Source: Aquitalea palustris (GTDB lineage: Bacteria > Pseudomonadota > Gammaproteobacteria > Burkholderiales > Chromobacteriaceae). Taken from it: a stretch of DNA of 64,000 bases. The notes under the pieces were generated by a model. It was not told where the DNA came from. It saw only the letters and a program-made list of their open reading frames with translations, and made no database searches. This document shows positions 57,713 to 64,000 of this stretch, piece by piece. Position numbers and translations under genes: made by a program. How positions within the stretch are numbered: position 1 is the stretch's first letter; every line of letters starts with the position of its first letter. Location of the stretch: NCBI RefSeq assembly GCF_003693445.1, contig NZ_RFAR01000021.1, positions 28,195 to 92,194 of the forward strand, read 5' to 3'.

Positions 57713-59103
57713 TTCAGTCCCCTCGCTTTCATGGCTTCCAGCAGGATGTCCTGCACCTGGCGCTTGGTCTGCAAGCGGTCGAGGATCAGGTCATCGACGG
57801 TGTCGTCGGCCAAGATGTAATGGATAAATACCGGTCGGTCGTGGCCGGCCTGCAGCTGGCGGGTCGGCCCAACGCGTTCGATAATTTGCTGGTGCTCTTC
57901 CAGGTTCCAGTTGACCGAGAAGAACGCCAGGATGTTGCCGCCGTCCTGCAGGTTCAGGCCGTGGCCTGCGGATGCCGGATGTGCAAAGAGAAGCGGAATA
58001 CGGCCCGCGTTCCAGTCTCGAATCGTTCCAGGATCAGCATCCAGTTGCCGACCTTTAGGGAAAGCCCTTTGGAGCCGGGCGAGGTCGGATTTGAAGTGGT
58101 AGGCCACCAGTACTGGCATGCCGGCCGCTTCTTCCACAATCTCTTCAAGTGCTGCAATTTTTTCATCGTGAATCACTTTCCATTCAACTGCGTCTTCGCC
58201 CACGTAGGCCGCGCCATTCGCGATCTGCAGGCACTTCATTGTTTTGGCCGCTGCGCCGAAGGCTTCGATCTCTTCGCCCTCGATCTCCATGAACATGGTT
58301 TTCTCCATGTCCCGGTACAGCTCACGCGCGGCCGGAGGTAACTGCACCCTGATGGTGTTGACCACCGGCTCGCGCAAATCAAAATAGTCACGACCATCGA
58401 CGGTCAGGCAGATGTCGCGCAGCCTGTCCTGAATCTCGCCCTGGGCATGCGGCATCGGCTGGAGCTGAACGGCATGCGGATCGCTACCAACGCGTAGCTG
58501 CTGGAACCAGCGGTCAGTGAAGGCATTGAAGGTGCGCCCAAGCCGGACGCCCTTGTCCAGGAACCAGGCCTGCCCCCACAGATCCACCAGCCCGTTTGGA
58601 CTGGGCGTGCCGGTCAGCTCGATAAAGCGATCGACCTTCACGTGCGCCACAGTGGCCAGGGCTTTGGCCCTGAGCGTGCCCTGCCGCAGCCGGAAGCCCT
58701 TGAGTTTGGTCGACTCGTCTACCACCACAGTCTTGAAGGGCCACGCGTCCTTCAGTGCTTCCACCAACCACGGCAGGTTTTCGAAGTTGATGGTGTAGAT
58801 GTGCGCCTTGGTATTCAGGGCGGCCTTGCGCTCGATTGCGGTACCGGTCACGGCCTTCACCTTCAGATGCTGCAGGTGATCCCACTTGCTGGCCTCATCA
58901 GGCCAGGTGGATCTGGCCACGCGTAACGGGGCGACAACCAAAGCCGGGAAGGCGTCCTCTACCAAATCAAGGATGTCCAGGGCGGTCAGGGTGCTGACTG
59001 TCTTGCCGAGACCCATCCCGGCCCAGACGCCGCAGCGCTGGTTGGTCAGAATGTAGTCGATGATGACGTCCTGGTATGGGCGCGGAGTGAAGGCTTGGCT
59101 CAC
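57709..59103 (-). CDS. SNF2-type DEAD/DEAH helicase of phage replication module
   Basis: This superfamily 2 ATPase has 464 residues. Walker A is GMGLGKT at 29-35 (CGVWAGMGLGKTVSTLTAL). The Walker B position is TVVVDESTKLKGFRLRQ, with DEST instead of DEAH. FIELTGTPSPNGLVDLWGQ is motif III, and C-terminal PASAGHGLNLQDGGN with ERVGPTRQLQAGHDRPV are motifs V-VI. It starts overlapping the VRR-NUC gene by 4 bases. Probably remodels DNA during phage replication. Confidence 0.93.
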   Translation of the reverse strand: MSQAFTPRPYQDVIIDYILTNQRCGVWAGMGLGKTVSTLTALDILDLVEDAFPALVVAPLRVARSTWPDEASKWDHLQHLKVKAVTGTAIERKAALNTKAHIYTINFENLPWLVEALKDAWPFKTVVVDESTKLKGFRLRQGTLRAKALATVAHVKVDRFIELTGTPSPNGLVDLWGQAWFLDKGVRLGRTFNAFTDRWFQQLRVGSDPHAVQLQPMPHAQGEIQDRLRDICLTVDGRDYFDLREPVVNTIRVQLPPAARELYRDMEKTMFMEIEGEEIEAFGAAAKTMKCLQIANGAAYVGEDAVEWKVIHDEKIAALEEIVEEAAGMPVLVAYHFKSDLARLQRAFPKGRQLDADPGTIRDWNAGRIPLLFAHPASAGHGLNLQDGGNILAFFSVNWNLEEHQQIIERVGPTRQLQAGHDRPVFIHYILADDTVDDLILDRLQTKRQVQDILLEAMKARGLK

Positions 59104-59363
59104 CGCAGCACCTCGTCTACGCGCTCAAAACTGTCCACCACCTCGACACGCTGGCCAAGGTTGCGCATGCGCTTGTGCTCGCGCAGCTGGTGGGGCTTGG
59201 GGACAACGCCCGGGGCTTTCAGCTCTACCCAGATGCAATGGCCGGGCAGCATGATGTAACGGTCAGGCGCACCGTTGCGGCCGATCCAGCGCACTTTCCG
59301 GCACTCGCCGCCAAGGCGCTTCACTTCGTCTACCAGGTAGTTTTCGATATCGGATTCGCGCAT
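59100..59363 (-). CDS. VRR-NUC domain nuclease
   Basis: It has 87 residues from ATG 59363 (MRESDIENYLVDEVKRLGGE); a longer upstream frame overlaps the polymerase. The PD-(D/E)XK core is GAPDRYIML followed by IWVELKAPG, typical of stand-alone phage VRR-NUC enzymes, which cut branched DNA. It overlaps the helicase gene by 4 bases and lies 2 bases after the polymerase, so all three form one replication unit. Confidence 0.92.
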   Translation of the reverse strand: MRESDIENYLVDEVKRLGGECRKVRWIGRNGAPDRYIMLPGHCIWVELKAPGVVPKPHQLREHKRMRNLGQRVEVVDSFERVDEVLR

Positions 59364-59365
59364 GG

Positions 59366-61459
59366 TCAGTCCTTTCTGTAGCGGTAGTCTTCGAAGCCAG
59401 CCGCTGCCAATGGCAAGCCGGTGGCCCATTCCGGGTTCGTGGCCATCAGATCGGCCAGGTGCTCAGCGTTGTAAAACTCGTTGTCAGGGGCTTCGGTGAT
59501 GTTCTCGTCGTGTACCGAGAGCACGATGTCGTAACCCGCTTGCTCGATGGCCGGCATGTTGGCCCCGAGAATGTCCCGGCTTGCCGCTTGGGTGACGTTC
59601 TCCACCAGCTTGCCGCCGTAGGTCTTGAGCCGGCCCCACTTGCGGCTGTACTGGTTGATGCCAAGGTAGGAAAGCTTGCCGTCGTCTACCTGCGGGCCTG
59701 GGTAGCAGAGGTTGCGACCGGATGGCAGCGCTACGCGGAGCCACATGGAAACGCGCTGGACCTTCAGGCGGCGCACTTTGAAAACCTGACCGGGCGTAGC
59801 CGTGGCCATAACGGCGGCCGTTTCCAGCTCTTTCCAGAAGGCGGTGGTTTCAGGATGTGCATAGCGCCACAGACGCTTGAGGGAATCGCACACAACCCAG
59901 GCTTTGTCAGTCAGGCCGAAAGTCGGTCGACGATTGAGCTTCGTCCACGCCAGCGCGCTGTTGGATTCGTTGATGATCGCCTGTGGGATGGCAGGCATCG
60001 CAAGGTCGGCCATCTCCTCGAGGTCGATGTTGTAAGCTGCGGCGAAGGTGAGGAACGCGCCGACACCACCTTCATACCCCAGCGCCAATTCCATGACCTT
60101 GCCGATCTGGCGCATGGCCTTGTCGACGTCCTCCGGCCGGATACCGAACGCCTTGGCGTAAGCCAGCTTGTACAGGTCATGACCGATACCCTTGTCGTAA
60201 TCCGCAAAGGCATTGAGCTTCCACTGTTCGCCCGCCAACCACGCGAGCATGCGGCCTTCAATGTTGGACAAGTCGGCCACCACCAGCTTCTTTTCCGGGG
60301 GTGCGATGATGCAGCCACGGATGGCGCTGCTAGTCAGCTCCATGACGTTGGTCGGGGCGACCAGGTCGGCGCAGCCAGCCTTGATTGCGCCAATGCCCAT
60401 ATCGATCTCGTCCTGGCCCAGCACTGGGCGCGGCAAGTTCTGAGGCTGAAACAGACGACCAGCCCAGCGGCCGGTACGGCTGGCGCCATTGAACTGCAGC
60501 GTGCCGCGCAGACGTCCGTCTTTGCTGACGCCCTTGAGCAAGGTCTTGTACTTGCTGGTGCTGGTGGTGCTGGCTTGCATGCGGATGGCCAGCAGCTCGC
60601 GCAGCTCGGGCGGTAGGTCTGGGTCGGTAATGCGGCGCTCGAGGGTGCTCTGCTGCAGGTCTGGCAGCTCAACACCATAGGCTTCGAGCATGTGCCGCAG
60701 CATGGCATCGCGCTTGGTGGCCGACTCTACGGCACCACCAGTCAGCTGCTTAGTACGGGCGGCAAGCTTCTTCTGTGCGCCATTGACCGCATGGATTGCG
60801 CCCTGGGCGAGGTCGAGGTCAACAAGAAAACCGCGATCATTGATCCGCTGATCAAGGTGCCACAAGGCCAGTTCATCGCCTTGGTAATTCCACTTTGGCA
60901 GTTTGGCCGCCAGTACACGCATGGCTTCGATATCAGAGGCCGCGTAGCTGACGAACCGTGCCCAGTCGTCCGGATGGGTGGCACTGGTGGCGCGGCTGAT
61001 CTTGCTGTTGGCCGGGCGGGGTTTGCAGAACAGCTGGATCAAGCCCTTGCCGGCCTTGTCCTTAGCCTTGTCAGTGGGCAGACGGTATATCTCGCACAAG
61101 TCACTCAAGCTGCCGGGCAACGAGTGGGCCAGCGCCTGGACCATGGTGTCACGCCAGCGGCCGCGATTCTCGGCAGCGGCCTTGGCCGCTTTGCAGGGTG
61201 CCGCGTGACGCAGGACAGTGCGGTCGAACTGGGAGTTATGGGCGTAGATCAGTACCTCTGGATCTTCTAGCGCTTCGTACAGGTCGATCGGAACGTGCAC
61301 GACGTGCTTATTCTGGGTGCAGTCCCACACTTTCACCGGCCCGTCGCCAATTGCGTAGGCAAACAACATGACTTCTGCGCTTTCAGCGTAAGCGTGGGTG
61401 CCGTGGGTAATCGGCACTTCGCAGTATGTTTCCAGGTCCAGATATAGAGGGGGCTTCAT
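59366..61459 (-). CDS. Phage family A DNA polymerase with 3'-5' exonuclease-like N-domain
   Basis: It has 697 residues. The N-terminal exonuclease motif is LYLDLETYCEVP, then IYAHNSQFDRTVLRHAA. The polymerase domain includes motif A (VVADLSNIEGRMLAWLAGE), the O-helix-like AFGIRPEDVDKAMRQIGKVM and motif C (IVLSVHDENITEAP). Residue patterns for both activities are present. This type, often called phage PolA-like, goes with the DUF2815 and DUF2800 genes upstream in many phages. Confidence 0.94.
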   Translation of the reverse strand: MKPPLYLDLETYCEVPITHGTHAYAESAEVMLFAYAIGDGPVKVWDCTQNKHVVHVPIDLYEALEDPEVLIYAHNSQFDRTVLRHAAPCKAAKAAAENRGRWRDTMVQALAHSLPGSLSDLCEIYRLPTDKAKDKAGKGLIQLFCKPRPANSKISRATSATHPDDWARFVSYAASDIEAMRVLAAKLPKWNYQGDELALWHLDQRINDRGFLVDLDLAQGAIHAVNGAQKKLAARTKQLTGGAVESATKRDAMLRHMLEAYGVELPDLQQSTLERRITDPDLPPELRELLAIRMQASTTSTSKYKTLLKGVSKDGRLRGTLQFNGASRTGRWAGRLFQPQNLPRPVLGQDEIDMGIGAIKAGCADLVAPTNVMELTSSAIRGCIIAPPEKKLVVADLSNIEGRMLAWLAGEQWKLNAFADYDKGIGHDLYKLAYAKAFGIRPEDVDKAMRQIGKVMELALGYEGGVGAFLTFAAAYNIDLEEMADLAMPAIPQAIINESNSALAWTKLNRRPTFGLTDKAWVVCDSLKRLWRYAHPETTAFWKELETAAVMATATPGQVFKVRRLKVQRVSMWLRVALPSGRNLCYPGPQVDDGKLSYLGINQYSRKWGRLKTYGGKLVENVTQAASRDILGANMPAIEQAGYDIVLSVHDENITEAPDNEFYNAEHLADLMATNPEWATGLPLAAAGFEDYRYRKD

Positions 61460-61524
61460 CTTATTCTTTCTCGGTGTCTTTCCTTCCGAATGCCCTCGGC
61501 GTGAGCCAAGGGCATAGAGCAGGA

Positions 61525-61782
61525 TCAGATGGGCATTTCGTCCGTACCCACGATTTCCAGCTTGCGCTTGAAAGGGGGCTGGGCTGACGGCGCGGCGCTC
61601 AGGTCGATGGTGGTCTTGCCGACCTCCTGCAGGCTGGCGTGAATCGCATTCAGCGCCGTGGCTCCAATGTGCTGGGCCGGGCTGAATTCGACCTGGTCAG
61701 GGGTGCAGCGCGGTTCGTCCTGCAGCAGCACGGATACGGTGCCATCCGGCTCGTCGCGGATCATGATGAGAATGAGCGCCAT
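61525..61782 (-). CDS. Hypothetical phage protein, 85 aa
   Basis: From ATG 61782 (MALILIMIRDEPDGTVSVLL) it reads QDEPRCTPDQVEFSPAQHIG and ends FKRKLEIVGTDEMPI. The start is 2 bases after the DUF2815 stop; the longer upstream frame is an out-of-frame shadow of that gene. Small acidic protein conserved in the same position of similar modules by my recollection; function unknown. Confidence 0.7.
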   Translation of the reverse strand: MALILIMIRDEPDGTVSVLLQDEPRCTPDQVEFSPAQHIGATALNAIHASLQEVGKTTIDLSAAPSAQPPFKRKLEIVGTDEMPI

Positions 61783-61784
61783 GG

Positions 61785-62321
61785 TTAAACCAACGCCTCC
61801 TCTTCCACCGCGTCGAACTCGTCTTCGGTAGCCGCACCGCCACCGGCGAAGGCATCGCCGTCGCGCAGGAACTGGACACCGCGCAGGCTGGCGTTGATGC
61901 GCTTGCCGTAGTTGTTGTCCTGGGCCCACAGCTCAACGGACGCATTCACGTAGCAGCCGGCATAAGGCTTGCCATCGGACGGCAGCAGCGGCGAGCGGTC
62001 CTTGTCGATGACCAGGGGGCGGGTCTTGTTGCGGGACGACACGAAGTGGTTGCCCGGAAAACCGGCGTAGTCGGCTTTGGTATCGCCGTCATGCAAGGCG
62101 GTGCGGTCCTTGGCCATGATTTCCTTCTTCACGGCAGGCCATTTGGCACCCCACTTGTCTTTGCCGATGGTCTCGAAGGCCGCTTCCAGTTCCGCAATGG
62201 CCGGATGGTCCGGGGTCATCAGGAACACGGCGGAGAATGCGGGTTCACCTTCACCGTTTACGGTCTTGGCTTCGAACAGGGCCGGGAAGGCCAGGCGTAC
62301 GTCATTCAGCTTGATTTTCAT
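61785..62321 (-). CDS. DUF2815 protein, likely phage single-strand DNA-binding protein
   Basis: It has 178 residues from ATG 62321 ([20 protein letters not shown]) with GAGGA upstream. DGDTKADYAGFPGNHFVSSR and GCYVNASVELWAQDNNYGKR then INASLRGVQFLRDGDAF are the DUF2815 hallmarks, and the tail is acidic as in SSBs (EDEFDAVEEEALV). Family members are predicted ssDNA-binding proteins beside PolA-like genes. It overlaps the 61-aa gene by 20 bases. Confidence 0.9.
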   Translation of the reverse strand: MKIKLNDVRLAFPALFEAKTVNGEGEPAFSAVFLMTPDHPAIAELEAAFETIGKDKWGAKWPAVKKEIMAKDRTALHDGDTKADYAGFPGNHFVSSRNKTRPLVIDKDRSPLLPSDGKPYAGCYVNASVELWAQDNNYGKRINASLRGVQFLRDGDAFAGGGAATEDEFDAVEEEALV

Positions 62322-62487
62322 TTTCGTAATCCTCGGTTTTGAAGAAGGTCGGGTACTGCTGCTTAATCCGGGTGGTGGTGGTGTCAATCGCCTTCTGCCG
62401 CTTACCCGGATCGCTTGCAGACGGCTCGGTTTTCGCTGCTCGCATCAAAGCGAGTTGCGCTTCAAGGGGTAGCAGCAGATGGTTCAT
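62302..62487 (-). CDS. Hypothetical phage protein, 61 aa
   Basis: Reads [20 protein letters not shown] and ends [12 protein letters not shown]. Charged, helical, without recognised domain. It overlaps the DUF2800 gene by 4 bases and DUF2815 by 20, so it is translationally coupled within the module. Codon use is like its neighbours. Confidence 0.65.
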   Translation of the reverse strand: MNHLLLPLEAQLALMRAAKTEPSASDPGKRQKAIDTTTTRIKQQYPTFFKTEDYENENQAE

Positions 62488-63731
62488 ACGAGGCTTTCTT
62501 CCGTAACGTCCTCGAATTCATCCACTGTCGGCGTGATCACCAGCGCGGGGCGCTTGTCCGATTCAGGCGCCACAGAGGGCTTGCCGTCGGCTTGGGTGAT
62601 CAAGGCCTGCAGCTTGGGCCACTGGCGCGGGCCAATCGTCCCTGCCTTGTGGAGCTTCTCGGCAGTGGTCGGGCTGATCAGGGTGAAGTCGTACATTTCC
62701 TCGGTTTTCAGGCGCATGCCCTTGAGGGTGGTCTCCACCTCGACCGGGTCACCCCACTTGCGGGAACCACGACGCCCTTCCACCAGCTTGAAGCCCGGCA
62801 CCGCGTGACCGGCGAACAGCTCGGCTTCAGCCTTGGCGCGGACGGCCTTGCAGAAGTCCTCGATCAGATCCACTGCGCTCAGCAGGTTACCCAGGGTGGC
62901 GTTGTCGTATTGACGCTGGGCGGAGCCCGCCAGCTGCGGCGCGATGGGTTGCGAGACGTCAACAAAGTCGTCGGCCACCGTGTCGAGAACGTGCTTGGTC
63001 AGCGCTGGGCAAGTCGCCTTGGCGCGGCACCAGCGGCAGCCCTTTTCAGACGGGAACAGGTCTTCAGCCCTCACGTCGTCAGGTGTCTTGCCGACAAACT
63101 GAATGGCGATGGCACTGCGAGAGCGGACGCTACGGATGAACTTGGTCAGATCCTGGCCTTCACCGCCGCGATCAACGGGCAAATCCCATTCGCTGACGTG
63201 GTTCAGCCGCGGCTGGTGGATGACCATGCGTACCGACTGAATGTCGTGGATAAGGGAGAGCTCTTCGTACGCCGCAGCGGCGTAGATCCCGAGCTGCTCA
63301 TTTCCTACCGCGTCGACCTTCACGCCACGGCCGTATTTCAAATCGCAGATGATCAGCTCAGTACCCAGGATCACTACCGCGTCACTGGTGCCCGCAGCGC
63401 CCTGCTCTCCGGTCAGAGATTCGATCGGGAGACGCTGCTCGACCATCAGCTCGCCGCCCAGGGCGCGAACGTAATCGACGTACTGCTGTACGAAGCCAGC
63501 CATCTCGGCATCGACCTGGTGGGTCTTGTCTTCACCAAAACTGATGTCCATACCAACGAAGCGCTCGGCCTCGCAATCCGACGTCAGGCAAAGTTCAGCC
63601 AGCGCGTGGGCTGCACTGCCTTCGTCGGCAAACTCGCTACCTTGGTCGGGGTACTGAGCGTGGAGCGCGACACTTCCTGCGCAGTGCAGCCAGCGCGATG
63701 CGCTAGAGGGGGAAAGTTGTGCGTGGGCCAT
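62484..63731 (-). CDS. DUF2800 PD-(D/E)XK nuclease-like protein
   Basis: It has 415 residues from ATG 63731 with GGAGGT upstream. N-terminal [20 protein letters not shown] is the RecB-nuclease entry motif with a Cys. The core is [20 protein letters not shown] and [12 protein letters not shown]-terminal [13 protein letters not shown] supplies three more cysteines, so a Cas4/AddB-like Fe-S cluster is plausible. DUF2800 proteins accompany PolA-like and DUF2815 genes and probably process DNA ends. Confidence 0.92.
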   Translation of the reverse strand: MAHAQLSPSSASRWLHCAGSVALHAQYPDQGSEFADEGSAAHALAELCLTSDCEAERFVGMDISFGEDKTHQVDAEMAGFVQQYVDYVRALGGELMVEQRLPIESLTGEQGAAGTSDAVVILGTELIICDLKYGRGVKVDAVGNEQLGIYAAAAYEELSLIHDIQSVRMVIHQPRLNHVSEWDLPVDRGGEGQDLTKFIRSVRSRSAIAIQFVGKTPDDVRAEDLFPSEKGCRWCRAKATCPALTKHVLDTVADDFVDVSQPIAPQLAGSAQRQYDNATLGNLLSAVDLIEDFCKAVRAKAEAELFAGHAVPGFKLVEGRRGSRKWGDPVEVETTLKGMRLKTEEMYDFTLISPTTAEKLHKAGTIGPRQWPKLQALITQADGKPSVAPESDKRPALVITPTVDEFEDVTEESLV

Positions 63732-63734
63732 GAC

Positions 63735-64000
63735 TTAGACCTCCTTGAATTCGCCGGTGGCGGTCAGTACGTACCAGGTGTCGGGCTCGATGCCGTTTTC
63801 ACCCACCTTGCTGGCGCGAATGTGGACCAGAGAGCCGTCGTCCTCATCGCGGTAGCAAACAACAATTGCGCCGCCCTCACTGGCACGGGCGCGTCCTTCG
63901 ATACCGAAAGAACCTGCAACGGAGGCTTTGCCACTTACCTCGGCCGCCGACCGGTTGCCGGCGTTGGTTGCCGCCGAGTAGTCGCCGGTGTTGGTTGCCG
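63735..64000 (-). CDS. Repeat-containing phage protein, C-terminal part (5' partial)
   Basis: The frame enters from the window edge and stops at 63735-63737, 3 bases before the DUF2800 start. The visible part opens with a short repeat (NTGDYSAATNAGNRSAAEVS), then GSFGIEGRARASEGGAIVVC and SLVHIRASKVGENGIEPDTW. Such TxTGxxSAA repeats followed by this end domain occur in a family of phage early proteins of unknown function. Too short and interrupted to classify further. Confidence 0.75.
   Translation of the reverse strand, partial: ATNTGDYSAATNAGNRSAAEVSGKASVAGSFGIEGRARASEGGAIVVCYRDEDDGSLVHIRASKVGENGIEPDTWYVLTATGEFKEV

Noticed and set aside
59459..60616. 385-codon plus-strand frame
   Set aside because: Antisense to the phage polymerase; no domain or ribosome site.
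1..64000. CRISPR array
   Set aside because: No regularly spaced direct repeats with unique spacers were seen; the only tandem repeats are the two 229-bp units and short protein-coding repeats.

Overview
The window is high-GC betaproteobacterial DNA, most likely from the Chromobacteriaceae (Aquitalea/Chromobacterium-like). The tmRNA encodes the tag ANDETYALAA, and there is a phasin, a betaproteobacterial gene set and dense codon use rich in G/C at third positions. This is inference from sequence alone; no database was searched.

Layout. (1) About 1-13.6 kb is the right part of a prophage with a Mu/SfV-type contractile tail: sheath, tube, a frameshifted tail chaperone, tape measure, gpN, gpP, gp45, gp46, gp47, gp48, fibre, Gly-rich tip and fibre chaperone, then a com-dam pair. 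Two AT-rich accessory genes, one of the YfbU family, interrupt the tail operon between gp45 and gp46. (2) About 13.6-17.4 kb is accessory DNA. It holds a 958-residue protein with helical repeats, an aminoglycoside-phosphotransferase-type kinase fold and a complete KptA/Tpt1 RNA 2'-phosphotransferase domain. It also holds two 229-bp tandem repeats, a 36-codon integrase stump and a cluster of GGGGGCAT sites, all next to ssrA. (3) About 17.5-54.7 kb is chromosome: ssrA, small transporters, umuDC, a DinF-like MATE pump, yjdM, a CorA/ZntB transporter, a PuuB-like oxidase, two tandem fliD genes, a TMEM165-type Mn exporter under a yybP-ykoY riboswitch, argE, a B12/radical-SAM protein, a phasin, a polyamine cluster (potF-spuC-aldehyde dehydrogenase with a divergent LuxR regulator), a second UmuD-like gene with a DNA-binding-type N-terminus, dusC, msrA, a CHASE-PAS histidine kinase with a FixJ-type regulator, nadK and recN. 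(4) About 54.5-64 kb is the start of a second prophage or island at tRNA-Ser(UGA). It has an integrase and excisionase-like gene, then a leftward replication module: SNF2 helicase, VRR-NUC nuclease, PolA-like polymerase, a DUF2815 protein and a DUF2800 nuclease-like protein.

How parts connect. The tail genes form one tightly overlapped rightward operon. Both umuD-type genes carry a closely related 20-bp palindrome centred on TGTACA just upstream, which suggests that the longer UmuD-like protein is a UmuDAb-type SOS repressor controlling itself and umuDC. PuuB, SpuC, the aldehyde dehydrogenase and two polyamine-type binding proteins point to putrescine uptake and catabolism spread over 17 kb.

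The best candidate for an undescribed system is the three-part kinase-KptA protein in the prophage/ssrA accessory zone. Its kinase and KptA active-site residues appear intact. Its location and architecture fit an RNA-repair or anti-phage role, but that role is inferred.
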